Shown one piece after another: positions 1 through 8,920 of a stretch of 36,274 nt of DNA. Source of the DNA: a virus; IMG/VR virus record IMGVR_UViG_3300036826_000250, positions 1 to 36,274 of that record. One strand, given 5' to 3'. Below the pieces are notes generated by a model. It saw only the letters and a program-made list of their open reading frames with translations. It was not told the DNA's origin and did no database searches. Each line of letters starts with the position of its first letter. The first letter of the stretch is position 1. Position numbers and translations under genes: made by a program.

Positions 1-484
1 TTACGGTCGCCTCGTCGACGGGATCGAACGTGTCGATCCGCCCGATGTAGAGGGTCACGTCGTCGACGTCGAGCACGCCCCCGGGCGGCAGCCACGCGAT
101 GCGCACCTCGCCGCCGCCCGTGTCGAAGCCGAGGACATTCGCCCCCTCGCGGAGGAACGCCGTCAGGCGTGGGGCCGTCAGGCCGCCCGCGGCGATGGGC
201 ACCTGGTCCGAGCAGAGCAGGTCGAGGCTCGCCGGCGCGGTCGTGGGGTCCAGCGCCTCGAGCGAATCGCCGACCGGCCCCCAGGATCGGACGAGCGGGA
301 GGTATTCGCGGACGCCGCCCGCCGCGACCGGCAGATAACGCGTCGCGTCCGAGGCGTAGAGCGTGAGGCTCGCGGCCCCGGGCCCGTACCGGTCTCGCCA
401 GAGCGTCAGCGTCGCCAGCCGGAGCCACGCGACGTCGGCTCGCTGGCGATGCGCGTCCGTGAGCGACGAGAACGCGCGCGGCAT
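1..484 (-). CDS. Partial tail protein (N-terminal 161 codons)
   Basis: The frame runs from ATG 484 to the window edge without a stop, so the C-terminus is missing. The start lies 2 bases after the TAA of the 243-aa distal tail gene, with GAGGTG about 12 bases upstream as a possible ribosome site. Third positions are almost all G or C, which supports coding. The visible protein is beta-rich, with LTLYASDATRYLP near residue 43 and WLPPGGVLDVDDVTLYIG near residue 130. No signal peptide or membrane segment is seen. Standing second after the tape measure, it sits where siphophages keep distal tail, hub or fibre-attachment proteins. A likeness to DUF2163-type tail proteins is only an impression. 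Confidence 0.8.
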   Translation of the reverse strand, partial: MPRAFSSLTDAHRQRADVAWLRLATLTLWRDRYGPGAASLTLYASDATRYLPVAAGGVREYLPLVRSWGPVGDSLEALDPTTAPASLDLLCSDQVPIAAGGLTAPRLTAFLREGANVLGFDTGGGEVRIAWLPPGGVLDVDDVTLYIGRIDTFDPVDEATV

Positions 485-486
485 CG

Positions 487-1218
487 TTACGCGCCCACCT
501 CGCGCAACTGCATGTGCGTCTGATACTGCTTCGGCAGGAGGCCGGTGAACGTCGTCTCGGCGTTCACCCAGCGCGCGAATCGGAGGACGCCCTCGTCGTC
601 GACGACGAAGAACGGGCGCCCGCCCTGGATCGCCTGGAACAGCGCGAGGAACGCGTCCCGGGCGGGGCGATCGAAGCCGACGAGATCCCAGTCCGCCTGC
701 CAGCGCGGGGCGCTCTTGACGTAGACCATCCAGACGCCGGCCTCGGATTCCTCGCCCGTGTAATTGCTGAGGGCGTTCGGGCTCGTGCCGAACAGGGGCG
801 GCTCCGGGGTCGCGACGCCGACCGACGCCCAGAGCTCGCCCATCGCGACCGGCGACGGCCCCCCCGCGATGACGAGGCGGCTGTACCGGGCGACGGTCCC
901 CGTGCAGGGGATCCGCAAGGCGTCCGCGCTCGCGGGCGTGGCCGTCCCCAGCACGGTCGGCGCGGAGAAGGCCGCATCGGGGGCCGTCTCGACCGTGAGC
1001 GTCGCGCCCTGAAGGGTGTGGCCCGCCCCCACGAGCACCGCATCGAACGGCCCGGGCGTCCCCGCGCCCTGATCCCACACGACGGGGCCGGTGCCCTGCC
1101 AGAGCGGGCCGAGGAATCGGTCCGAGAGGCGCGTCACCGGGCGATCCGCCAGCGTCGTCGCGGCCGTCACCGTCGACGTCTCCAGGCGATTCACCCCGTA
1201 GAAAATCGGCGCCGGCAT
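487..1218 (-). CDS. Distal tail-like structural protein (243 aa)
   Basis: It starts at ATG 1218, three bases after the tape-measure stop, and ends in TAA. The first half is a beta-rich stretch with repeated TLTVETAPDAAF-like strands. The second half, from about residue 155, has the look of phage distal tail proteins: WMVYVKSAPRWQADWDLVGF, then QGGRPFFVVDDEG and a C-terminal WVNAETTF segment. Such proteins form the ring joining the tail tube to the tip or fibres. Assignment rests on this pattern and on the position just after the tape measure. No catalytic motif is seen. Confidence 0.88.
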   Translation of the reverse strand: MPAPIFYGVNRLETSTVTAATTLADRPVTRLSDRFLGPLWQGTGPVVWDQGAGTPGPFDAVLVGAGHTLQGATLTVETAPDAAFSAPTVLGTATPASADALRIPCTGTVARYSRLVIAGGPSPVAMGELWASVGVATPEPPLFGTSPNALSNYTGEESEAGVWMVYVKSAPRWQADWDLVGFDRPARDAFLALFQAIQGGRPFFVVDDEGVLRFARWVNAETTFTGLLPKQYQTHMQLREVGA

Positions 1219-1221
1219 CCG

Positions 1222-3861
1222 TCAGATCGTCCCGCGCGCCGCTTCCGTGCGCGCTGTCTGCGCGATGGTCCGCGCGATCGTGCGTCCGTCGCTGCCGGCG
1301 TCGCCCGTCGCCGCGCCCATGTTCACGGTGATGTTGGTCGTCCCCATGCCGGCCGCCGCCCCCCCGGGATGGACGAGCCGATCCGCCCATGCGTTCAGCC
1401 GCGCGGTCGTGGCCTCCTGCGCGCGCTGTTGCGCGACCAGCTGGCCCAGCATCGCCAGCAAATTGACCGAGAAGCCGGCCCCGCCCAGCGGCACGGCCGT
1501 CGGGTTCATGCCGCGCCGCCCCGCCTCCTCCAGCATCGCGAGCACGCCGGGGAGATCGTACGAGCCGAGCGAGATGTTCGCGCCCGACCCGACGGGGCCG
1601 CCGCCCGCGCCGCGAAAGGCGTCCGACGCCGGCCCCTGCGAGGCCCACGCCGTCGTCGCGCTCTCGGCGGCGGACGCCGCGACGGTGCCGAATTGCTGGA
1701 TCGAGGCGATCATGTCGTCGAGATATTTCTTGTAATTCGCGATGTCCTGCGTCACGTTCTGCGCGGCGACGCCGACCGTCTGCATCGACGTATCGAGCGA
1801 ATGGGTGGTCTGCACGTCTTCCAGGTCTTTCGCCGATTTCGCCGCGCGATCGTAGGCGTCGGCGAGCGCCTGCACCTGGATCACCGTGGAGGCGATCTCC
1901 GACCGGGTCGAGGCGAGCGATTCGCCCATCGTCGATTGGGACGACGCCATGCGGTCGAGCGCCGGGGCGAGCTGCTGAGCGCCCTCGATCATCTGGCGCA
2001 TCGACGTCGCGGTGGTGGCGTACGCCTGGCTGACGAGCTCCTGTTGCGTGGCCTGGGATTGGAACGCCTGCGTCACCTGATCGGAGCCCGAGACGACGCG
2101 CTCGATGGAATCGGCGTACGTCTTGGTCGCCCCGGTCAGGTTCGTGTAGACGCCGTCGATCTCGGCGACGGAATCCTTCGTGGCGGCGTTCGCCTTGAGG
2201 ATCCCGGCCGATTCTTGGTCGACGGCGTTCGCCACCTCGGTCCAGGACGCCCCCTGCGCGTGGAGCGACGTGCCGAGGGCGTCCACGCCGTCGGCGAACT
2301 GGGATTGGTCGATCTTTCCGGCCTTGTACGCCTCGCGGAGGATCTGGACCTTGTCGGTCGTCTGGTCGATGGCCCCGGACAGGTCGAGTTTCTTCGTCAC
2401 CTGTTCGAACCCCGCGCCCATTTCGCGGAAAATGTCCGCCGACGCCGCGGTGATGCTGCGGAGGGCCTGCTTCTGCTTCTCGGCGGATTCGGTCGCGATC
2501 TGATCGCGCGCCGCCGCCGCCGCCCGCTGAATGTCGGTGATCGCCTGCTCGCGCTGCGCGGCGTCCTCGGGGGTCGCCCCGCCGAACTGGATCTTGGCCG
2601 CGCGCGTCTGCGCCGCCGCGCGCTCGTCGATCAGGCGGAGGGCTTCCGTCTGATCGGCGCGGAGTTTGTCCATCACGTCCTTGTTCGCCGCCAGCCGGGC
2701 GGAGGCCGCCGCCGCCTCGGCGTGCGTCGCCTCATTGGCGAGCGCGGTCGCGTTCTCCGCGCGCTCGCGGTCGAGCGCTTCGAGGGCGAGGTGGTCTTTC
2801 TCCTGCTGCGCGACGCGTCGCCGCGCGGCGTCCATGTCGGCCTGGGCGATCTCGTTCAGCATCTTGGTGTGCTGCTCGATCAGGCGCGGGGTGACGGCGC
2901 CGTATTCCGAGACCGTCGTGGCGAGCCCGCCGCTGACCGCCGCCGTGATGTCGTTCACCATGATCGCCGCCGCCCCGGCGACTTCTTTGATGGACGGGAG
3001 CATGTTGGAGAACGACGCCGCCTCGACCTCGTGGGCGTGCTCGGCCGCGCGCACGCGGGCGTCGCGCACCTCCTCGGCCTTGGCGATTTCGAGCGCGCTG
3101 CCGGCCTCGATCTCCGCGCGTTGATCGTGGGCCGCCCGCGCGCGAAACTGGCTCACTTCCAAGACCGATTGCTGCGCCGTCGAGGCGAACGTCCGGCTCG
3201 TCTCCGTCCACTCCTGGCGGGCCTTGATCCCCTCGGTGGCCCACTCGTCGGCGGACTCGATGGCTTTCTCCAGGACCATCGAGCCCGCTTCGATGCCGCC
3301 CACGACGGCGAGCGCGCCCACCGCGGACGTCGGCAGCAGCTTGGCGAGGGACGCCAGCTGCCGATTCGCCCCGAGGGCGTGCGCCCCGACGTGGGCGAGC
3401 CGGTCCGACACCATCTCGGACGTGTCCGCCGCCTCGCGCCCGGCCTTGGCCGTGTAGCCGAGCGCGAACCCGTAGTCGGATTCGGCTTTCGCCGCCGTCG
3501 CCGCGGCGGTCGCCGCCTTGCCGACGCCCACGGTCGTCTGATAGACGCCCTGCGCCTGCTGCTGCATCGCGCTGTTGAGGCGATCGACCTTGGCGACTTG
3601 CTGGTCGAACCATTGATTCGCCGTCGCCAGGTCCTTCGCCAGCTGCGCCTCGCCCGTGGCGGCGGCCTGGGCCGATTTCGCCGTCGCGTCGAGCGTCCCC
3701 GGGAGCGCGGTCAGCTTCGACGAGGCGACGGACGCCGCCTCGCCGACGGCGGTGAGCGAGGTGTCGAGGGCTTTCAGCTGGGTCTCGGCCCCCGCCGCCG
3801 CCTGATCGAACTTGGCGACGTTGAGCTCGAGCGTGCCGGTGACGGTCCCGATGTCAGCCAT
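1222..3861 (-). CDS. Tail tape measure protein (879 aa)
   Basis: The longest gene here, starting at ATG 3861 inside the last 8 bases of the upstream gene. The protein is rich in Ala, Gln, Glu and Lys, with long predicted helices and heptad-like stretches through residues 1-160 and 205-600. Two hydrophobic stretches occur near residues 172-198 (LLPTSAVGALAVVGGIEAG) and 291-316, and a Gly/Ser-rich region lies near residue 760. This composition is typical of tape measures, which set tail length and are ejected with the DNA. At about 0.15 nm per residue the tail would be near 130 nm. It follows the two chaperone-position genes, the usual order. Confidence 0.95.
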   Translation of the reverse strand: MADIGTVTGTLELNVAKFDQAAAGAETQLKALDTSLTAVGEAASVASSKLTALPGTLDATAKSAQAAATGEAQLAKDLATANQWFDQQVAKVDRLNSAMQQQAQGVYQTTVGVGKAATAAATAAKAESDYGFALGYTAKAGREAADTSEMVSDRLAHVGAHALGANRQLASLAKLLPTSAVGALAVVGGIEAGSMVLEKAIESADEWATEGIKARQEWTETSRTFASTAQQSVLEVSQFRARAAHDQRAEIEAGSALEIAKAEEVRDARVRAAEHAHEVEAASFSNMLPSIKEVAGAAAIMVNDITAAVSGGLATTVSEYGAVTPRLIEQHTKMLNEIAQADMDAARRRVAQQEKDHLALEALDRERAENATALANEATHAEAAAASARLAANKDVMDKLRADQTEALRLIDERAAAQTRAAKIQFGGATPEDAAQREQAITDIQRAAAAARDQIATESAEKQKQALRSITAASADIFREMGAGFEQVTKKLDLSGAIDQTTDKVQILREAYKAGKIDQSQFADGVDALGTSLHAQGASWTEVANAVDQESAGILKANAATKDSVAEIDGVYTNLTGATKTYADSIERVVSGSDQVTQAFQSQATQQELVSQAYATTATSMRQMIEGAQQLAPALDRMASSQSTMGESLASTRSEIASTVIQVQALADAYDRAAKSAKDLEDVQTTHSLDTSMQTVGVAAQNVTQDIANYKKYLDDMIASIQQFGTVAASAAESATTAWASQGPASDAFRGAGGGPVGSGANISLGSYDLPGVLAMLEEAGRRGMNPTAVPLGGAGFSVNLLAMLGQLVAQQRAQEATTARLNAWADRLVHPGGAAAGMGTTNITVNMGAATGDAGSDGRTIARTIAQTARTEAARGTI

Positions 3862-4216
3862 GCGTGCGCACCCGCGCGCCGGCGACGCGCGTCTTCGCGG
3901 CGGCGACGAACGCCCGCATCCAGGCCACGGCCTGATCGGGCGCGAGCGCGCCGGGCGGCTCCGGGTCGGGCGCGCGCGGCGCGTCGCCCGCGCCGGTGCC
4001 GGGCGCGCGCCCGAGGAGCATCGTCAGGAGTCGATCGAACGGCAGCCCGCGCGGCGCGGCCCCGAACGCCCGGAGCAGATGCGCGACGGTCCACGCGCGA
4101 TCCTCGGCGGCGCGCGATTGGGCGCGGAGCCACGCGGCGACCATCGCGTGGAGCTCGCCCGGCGTGGCCGTGCGCCACTCGGACGGGCGGAGGCCCGCGT
4201 CGCAGAGGAGCGGCAT
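3854..4216 (-). CDS. Second tail-assembly protein, chaperone position (120 aa)
   Basis: Starts at ATG 4216, which shares its A with the TGA of the 136-aa gene (TGATG), and ends 8 bases into the tape-measure gene. It is helical (HAMVAAWLRAQSRAAEDRAW), with a Pro/Ala/Asp linker near residues 75-90. Two small genes just before a tape measure correspond to the G and GT tail-assembly chaperones of lambda-like phages, which hold the tape measure during tail assembly. Here the second frame has its own ATG, so ordinary reinitiation explains it. I see no canonical -1 slippery heptamer in the overlap. Function is inferred from position. Confidence 0.85.
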   Translation of the reverse strand: MPLLCDAGLRPSEWRTATPGELHAMVAAWLRAQSRAAEDRAWTVAHLLRAFGAAPRGLPFDRLLTMLLGRAPGTGAGDAPRAPDPEPPGALAPDQAVAWMRAFVAAAKTRVAGARVRTHG

Positions 4217-4626
4217 CACGGCCCGGAGCTCGGCGCGATAGCCGCCGTCGCCTCGGGCGGGGTCGACGACGGCCCCGCCGTCGCCCCGTTCGAAGGGCGG
4301 GCGGGGTCCGCCGGCATCGCGGGGATCAAAATGCCCGATTCGACGAGCGCGTCGATGACGGCGTTCTCCAGGTGGAGCAGCGAGCCCGTCCCCTGGGGCG
4401 GGCAATAGGCGCGCACCCAGCCGCGCACGGTGTCGCGCGTGAGCGCGGGCTCCTGGGCGCGCCACGTCGCCCAGGCGAGCGTGATGATCTGCGTCGCCGT
4501 CAACGCGCGGTTCCGCGTGATGAGCGGGCGGATCGGGTGCTCGAGCGTGTCCTCGGCGAGGACGATCGCGTCCAGGTCGAAGCGCAGCGGCCGTTCCCGG
4601 CCTCCGATCACGAGCGGCGCGGCCAT
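4216..4626 (-). CDS. Tail-assembly chaperone-like protein (136 aa)
   Basis: ATG 4626 is preceded by AAGGAG at 7 bases spacing, one of the strongest ribosome sites here. The body (IGGRERPLRFDLDAIVLAE, then AWATWRAQEPALTRDTV) matches the usual pattern of gpG-like chaperones, where a short beta start followed by LxFDxxA leads into a helical bundle. The last 30 residues are a low-complexity Ala/Pro/Ser/Thr tail. It is translationally coupled to the 120-aa gene through TGATG. In the cell it would bind the tape measure before tail-tube polymerisation. The role is supported by position and pattern. Confidence 0.88.
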   Translation of the reverse strand: MAAPLVIGGRERPLRFDLDAIVLAEDTLEHPIRPLITRNRALTATQIITLAWATWRAQEPALTRDTVRGWVRAYCPPQGTGSLLHLENAVIDALVESGILIPAMPADPARPSNGATAGPSSTPPEATAAIAPSSGP

Positions 4627-4639
4627 GTCTCCACTCCTT

Positions 4640-4670
4640 CGCGGCGGGCCCGATGCGGGCCGTCGCCGCG
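4640..4670 (-). terminator. Hairpin before the tail-chaperone gene (no U tract)
   Basis: Arms at 4640-4651 and 4657-4670 are complementary apart from a two-base bulge, with a GATGC loop. On the minus strand the stem is followed at once by AAGGAG of the 136-aa gene. There is no run of U, so it may slow or process the transcript, or shape ribosome access, rather than terminate it. Confidence 0.45.
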
Positions 4671-4681
4671 AGTGACGAGCC

Positions 4682-7231
4682 TCAATGCACGCCCACGACG
4701 TCCGCGACCGCGCGGCCCCGGACGACCGCCGGCTGGCGCCCGGCGATCGAGGTCGCTCGCCCGAGCCCGCCGACGACGGGGACGCCGCGTCCCGGAATGC
4801 CCGGGAGCCCGCGCCCCGGGATGGGCGTGCGCGACGGCGCCAACGGCGGCCCCGTGCGGAGCGCCCCCTGGAGCGTGGCCGTCCCGTCGACGTCGCCCGC
4901 GAGCGCGATCCCCGCGACCGTTGTCAGGTCGCCCGCGACGGCCGCCGCGCCCGTCAGGGCTCCCCCGAGCCACGAGTCCGTCTGGAGCGCCCCCGTCGTC
5001 GCCCCGAGGCCCGCACACGCCCCGGCGAGCCACGCCCCCGTCTGGAGCCCCGCCTGGACGGTGGCGACGCCGGCCCCGGCCCCTTGCAGGAACGTGCCCG
5101 TCCCCGAGAGCGCCCCGAACACGCTCGCCGTCCCCGTCACGCCGGCCGCGCATCGGACGTCCGTCGTCAGCGCCGCCGCGCCCGTCGCCGCGCCCGCGAC
5201 GCTCGCGGCGCAGGTCACGCCCGTCGTCAGCCCGCCCGCGAGCTGGGCCGTGCCGAGGACGATTTGCGGACCGACGACGGCGACCGTCGACGTCCACCAC
5301 GTCCCGGCATCGCACGTCGCCGGCGGCGGGTTCTCCGAGACGGTCTCGACTTCGCGCCCCGCGCGTTGGAGGTTGATCCCGTCGATGAGCCCCTGGTTGA
5401 TCGTCCCCTGATAGAGCGGGTAGGGCGGCGGCGTCGGATACGCCGTCAGGTTCGCGAGCGCGTCGGTCGTGATGAGCGTGAGCGTCGTGAATTTCGTGGC
5501 GAGCGGCGTCCACGGGGCGAGCGACGACGGGTTCGGCGCGGTGCCCGAGCCTTGCGAGCCGCCGCCCAGCGGGAAGCCGCTCCACGTGCCTTTCGGGATG
5601 CGATACGCGACGGCGATGGTCTTCTCGGCGGTCGACGTCGTGACGGTGAGCGACGCGCCCTCGGTGCCGGTCGCGACGCGGTATTTCGTCTGGTGCCCGC
5701 CCTCGCCGTTCCGGTTATTGAGCGTCGGCCAGCCACCGGGCCACGTGAACGTGGGCGTCCCGTCCGAGCCCAGGCAGACGACGAGGAGGTCCCCGGCTTG
5801 GGGCGGTTGATCGAACGGGATGACGTGCGCCGTTCGATCCACGGGGTCGTTCGTGTCCTGGACGAACACGACGGGCCACGTCGGCGGGTAGAGCGCGAGG
5901 TCGATGTCCGTGGCGAGCGAGCCGACGACGAGGGCGGTGCCGGACACGGTCCCCTGGAGCCACGTCGCCGTCTGGAGCGTGCCGGTGACGAGCGCGAGGC
6001 CGGCCATCGCGCCCTCGAGCATCGCGCCCGCGCTCGCGGCGCTGAGGTCGCCGGCGCCCGCCGCCGTGCCCGTGATCGCACTGACGAGCGTGATCGTCGT
6101 CGTGCAGGCGCCCGTCAGCAGGGCGGCGCCCGTGATCGAGCTCGCCGCGGTGACGTCGGTCGTGAGCGCGCCCACGACGAGCCCGGTGCCGGGGACGCCC
6201 GCCGCGAGCCACACGCCGGTCGCGAGCGCCCCGGCGACCGCCCCGGCGCCTGTCGGGGCGCCCGCCAGGATCACGCTGGGCGTCAGCCCGCCCGCGACCC
6301 CGCCCGCGCCCGCCAGCGCGCCGCCCAGCGTCACCTCGGCGCTCAGGGCGCCGCTCGCCGCCGCCGTCCCGGTGACCCCGGCGGCGAGGGTGAGCGTCGT
6401 CGTGAGCGTCCCGGTCGTCTGTCCCGTGCCGGAGAGGGCGCCCGCGAGCAGGGTGGCCGGGTAGTTGGGATGAATCGCGATGGTCCACGCGGACGTCCCC
6501 GTGGCCGGGGTGCTCGTCAGCGTGAGCGCCGGCGGGTCTTCCGTCGACACCCAGGCTTGCCGCGAATAGCCAAAGACGTAGCCGTTCGGCGCGCCGACGT
6601 CGCCGACGTCGCCGACCACGAGCCCGCCATACCCGGGCGGCGGGACGACCGGCGGGACGCCGACCGCGCCGTCGCTCGCGCCGACGTAGAGGAACAGGTA
6701 TTCCTTGGAGCCGCCCGTCGGGGCGAGGCTCGGCGGGTCCAGCGTCGGCGTCGTGCCGACGGCGACGTTCGACACCTCGGGCGGGGTGCCCGACGCCGCG
6801 GGCGCGGCGCCCGTGATCGCGTAGGCGAGGCCCGCGAACGTCGTCGCCGTGCTCGTCGTGACGGTGACGAGCGCGCCCTCGGTCCCGTCCGCGTATTTGT
6901 ACCAGATCGACGTGACGTCATCCGATGCGTCGCTTCCGTCGTTGAGCACGAGCGCCGTCCACCCGGACGGCGTCGTGTGCATGTCCGGCCCGGTGCTGCG
7001 AAGGACGACGAGCAGGAGGGCGCCGACGCTGTAGGCCGGGAGATTGAGCGTCTTGTCCGTGGTCGGCGCCGCATAGGCGCTCTCGATGTGCGCGCGGTCG
7101 GCGGGATAGCCCGGCTCCCCGATGGGGAGCGGCGGGTTCGGGTCGTGGACATTCAGCCCCGGCGCGTACTGGAAGACCGGGCGGAAGGCGTACCGCCCGG
7201 ACACCACCATGACCGTGCCGGTGCTGGCCAT
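4682..7231 (-). CDS. Large repeat-bearing tail or fibre protein (849 aa)
   Basis: ATG 7231 directly abuts the TAG of the 372-aa gene. The layout is bimodular. Residues about 40-255 and 450-650 look like two copies of one beta-sandwich domain (ALLLVVLRSTGPDM with GWTALVLNDGS, against DLLVVCLGSDGTPTF with GWPTLNNRNGE; both contain an ATGTEGASLTVTTST-type strand). Each copy is followed by 20-residue repeats of the form LxGxhxGxxxxxGxLxTxhx, about nine in residues 259-446 and seven in 655-794. The C-terminus is rich in Gly, Arg and Pro. The repeats suggest a beta-solenoid or collagen-like shaft exposed on the virion. Receptor binding is an inference. No enzyme motif is seen. Confidence 0.9.
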   Translation of the reverse strand: MASTGTVMVVSGRYAFRPVFQYAPGLNVHDPNPPLPIGEPGYPADRAHIESAYAAPTTDKTLNLPAYSVGALLLVVLRSTGPDMHTTPSGWTALVLNDGSDASDDVTSIWYKYADGTEGALVTVTTSTATTFAGLAYAITGAAPAASGTPPEVSNVAVGTTPTLDPPSLAPTGGSKEYLFLYVGASDGAVGVPPVVPPPGYGGLVVGDVGDVGAPNGYVFGYSRQAWVSTEDPPALTLTSTPATGTSAWTIAIHPNYPATLLAGALSGTGQTTGTLTTTLTLAAGVTGTAAASGALSAEVTLGGALAGAGGVAGGLTPSVILAGAPTGAGAVAGALATGVWLAAGVPGTGLVVGALTTDVTAASSITGAALLTGACTTTITLVSAITGTAAGAGDLSAASAGAMLEGAMAGLALVTGTLQTATWLQGTVSGTALVVGSLATDIDLALYPPTWPVVFVQDTNDPVDRTAHVIPFDQPPQAGDLLVVCLGSDGTPTFTWPGGWPTLNNRNGEGGHQTKYRVATGTEGASLTVTTSTAEKTIAVAYRIPKGTWSGFPLGGGSQGSGTAPNPSSLAPWTPLATKFTTLTLITTDALANLTAYPTPPPYPLYQGTINQGLIDGINLQRAGREVETVSENPPPATCDAGTWWTSTVAVVGPQIVLGTAQLAGGLTTGVTCAASVAGAATGAAALTTDVRCAAGVTGTASVFGALSGTGTFLQGAGAGVATVQAGLQTGAWLAGACAGLGATTGALQTDSWLGGALTGAAAVAGDLTTVAGIALAGDVDGTATLQGALRTGPPLAPSRTPIPGRGLPGIPGRGVPVVGGLGRATSIAGRQPAVVRGRAVADVVGVH
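4850..5269 (-). repeat. Second block of about seven 60-bp coding repeats
   Basis: Encodes residues 655-794 of the 849-aa protein. The period is 20 codons, with conserved Gly at positions 3, 7 and 13 and Leu at 15 (for example LAGACAGLGATTGALQTDSW). Copies have diverged at the DNA level, so they are not identical tandem repeats. Confidence 0.8.
5894..6457 (-). repeat. First block of about nine 60-bp coding repeats
   Basis: Encodes residues 259-446 of the 849-aa protein. Typical units are LGGALAGAGGVAGGLTPSVI and LAGAPTGAGAVAGALATGVW. One unit near residues 383-404 is longer than 20 residues. The period and conserved Gly/Leu positions match those of the second block. Confidence 0.85.
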
Positions 7232-8350
7232 CTACCCCGCGACGGTGGTGATCGAGCCCGTGTAGGTGGTCGCGCTCGTCGCCGGCTTCGTCACGTCGAG
7301 GAACGCGAGGCACGCGTCGTCGAAGATGCGCGCCAGGTTCATCGACGTGTTGATGCCGTCGACGAAGCACGCGAGGTTGACGAGCGGCACCGGCATCCAG
7401 GCGATGGGGTGCCCGAGCATCGCCCACCCGATGCCGGTCCCCACCGATGCCGAGAGCTGGATTTGCGTGAGTTTCTGGATCCCGACGTCGCCCGATTCCA
7501 GCGGCGCGAACCACTGTTGCGCCGGATGATCGAGCCGATCCACGATGGCCGATGCGTTCCCCGTCAACGACGGCAGCGTGCTCGCCGCCGCCGCCTGATC
7601 CGTGTACGTACAGACGTTCCAGTTGTGGGCGGTCGCCGCCATCGCGGTGCCGCCGACCTGGAAGAAGAGGAAATTACCGCCGATGTAATCGGGATTCGTG
7701 GCCGTCGTCGATTGGTAGCGCGTCGGGACGCCCGTGACCGCCTGGGTTCCAATGGACCCGATGTTGGGCGCGCAGCCGAACAGGAGGTCGTAGAGCAGGA
7801 GCGTGCCGACGAAATTGGCGGCCACCGCCGCCATCACGAAATGCTGGGTGTCGCCCGAGGCCGGGTTCGTGAACGGGAACGCGCCGGTCGCGGCGTCGTC
7901 GAACACGGTCCCCCCGGGCACCGCAGCCGGCGCCGCGCCCGACGCCGGCTGCGGCCCGACGCGCCAGAGACTCGACGTGACGCCGACGACGCCGGTCGGG
8001 CCGACCTTGTTGAAGAAATACTCGCGCCGTTTCCCGCCCGTCGCTTCCAGGATCAGATCGGAGAGCGACGAGAAGCCCGCGCCGAAAATCCGCGCCTGGC
8101 GCTCCGCGGACGTCGCCCGCTTCCACCGCCGGCGCAACGCGGCCACGGCAAACTCCGTCGCGTTGAGGAACCCGCCCTCGCGGGCCGTCCCCCGGAAGTC
8201 GCCGCCCCGATGCGCCCAGACGTTCCCGGGCACGCCGGCGACCGGGATCGGCGGGCCGTACCAATCGCGCATCGCGCGCGACAGGTGTTCAGTCTTGTCG
8301 GCCCCGAGGAACCGATCGAGCCGCGCGGCGTGCGTCCCGAGCTGGATCAC
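7232..8350 (-). CDS. Tail structural protein, family not recognised (372 aa)
   Basis: GTG 8350 overlaps the TGA of the 144-aa gene by GTGA, and the gene ends in TAG abutting the 849-aa gene. The N-terminal 90 residues are charged and helical (RLDRFLGADKTEHLSRAMRD, ALRRRWKRATSAERQ). From about residue 100 it is a beta-rich, Gly/Ala/Thr-rich structural protein (EYFFNKVGPTGVVGV, NWNVCTYTDQAAAAS, GIGWAMLGHPIAWMPVPLV). It carries no signal peptide. It lies between the tail tube and the repeat protein in a run of virion genes, so a tail surface or minor tail role is likely. I do not recognise a named family. Confidence 0.9.
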   Translation of the reverse strand: MIQLGTHAARLDRFLGADKTEHLSRAMRDWYGPPIPVAGVPGNVWAHRGGDFRGTAREGGFLNATEFAVAALRRRWKRATSAERQARIFGAGFSSLSDLILEATGGKRREYFFNKVGPTGVVGVTSSLWRVGPQPASGAAPAAVPGGTVFDDAATGAFPFTNPASGDTQHFVMAAVAANFVGTLLLYDLLFGCAPNIGSIGTQAVTGVPTRYQSTTATNPDYIGGNFLFFQVGGTAMAATAHNWNVCTYTDQAAAASTLPSLTGNASAIVDRLDHPAQQWFAPLESGDVGIQKLTQIQLSASVGTGIGWAMLGHPIAWMPVPLVNLACFVDGINTSMNLARIFDDACLAFLDVTKPATSATTYTGSITTVAG

Positions 8351-8781
8351 GCGAGGGTGACCGTCAAGGCCCCCGCCAGGAATTTCGGGGCGGCGTCCCC
8401 GTTGTTGATCGTCTTCGACGCGGCGAGCGCGCCCCAGAGGAGCATGTTCCCGCCCGAGGCCGCGTCCATGATGGCGAAATGCGTCACCACGCCCCAGTTC
8501 GCGGTCGGGGCCGGGAACACCGCGTCGGCGGCGTTGGCGGATTGCCCGCCCGTGCCCGAGGAGGCGCCCGCCGTCCCGCCCTGGGTCGCGGTCCACGCGG
8601 AGGTGGAGGGGCCGACCTGGACGCGCGCGTAGCTGCCGCCCGTCACTTCCGTCCCGCCGCCGGCGTCCGACGGCGCGGCGGTGAACAACGCCAGATGAAT
8701 GCCCGTCGGCACCGAGAACGCCGTATTGCGCAAGATGTGGTCGATCAGTTTGTTTTCCAAATAATCCGTCATGGCCGACAT
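8347..8781 (-). CDS. Tail fibre-like structural protein (144 aa)
   Basis: ATG 8781 follows GGAGG by about 10 bases; a second ATG at 8772 is also possible. The protein opens with SDYLENKL-like text (TDYLENKLIDHILRNTAFS) followed by TGIHLALFTAAPSDAGGGTE and VTGGSYARVQV. This pattern recurs in small phage tail or capsid-decoration proteins that start with YLxNxLLDHVLxxTxY and then an ALFT strand. The rest is Gly/Ala/Thr-rich beta structure. It overlaps the 372-aa gene by GTGA, so the two are probably made together. Confidence 0.9.
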   Translation of the reverse strand: MSAMTDYLENKLIDHILRNTAFSVPTGIHLALFTAAPSDAGGGTEVTGGSYARVQVGPSTSAWTATQGGTAGASSGTGGQSANAADAVFPAPTANWGVVTHFAIMDAASGGNMLLWGALAASKTINNGDAAPKFLAGALTVTLA

Positions 8782-8920
8782 GGCTCAGACTCCTCCCGAG
8801 GGCGTGAGGGCGTGGGGTCGAGACCGCGGCGCGCGCCACGCCCGGATGCGGGGTGGCGGCGCATCGGTCACGCGGGTCCGCGATCGGTCCAATGCGTGTC
8901 GCCGCGCGAGGGTCGGGCGA

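Noticed and set aside
4216-4330. Programmed -1 frameshift between the two tail-chaperone genes
   Set aside because: No X XXY YYZ heptamer is seen in the overlap, and the second gene has its own ATG in a TGATG overlap.
514-5376. Very long open frame of 1620 codons on the plus strand
   Set aside because: It is antisense to the tape measure and tail genes. Its Arg/Gly/Pro-rich translation has no motif and is a by-product of high G+C with strong third-position bias. The same holds for plus-strand frames at 4685-8632, 9150-11216, 16871-19174 and 27698-30088.
5894-6457. CRISPR array or DNA tandem repeats
   Set aside because: The regularity is in the protein (20 residues) with diverged DNA copies and no spacers; it is a coding repeat.
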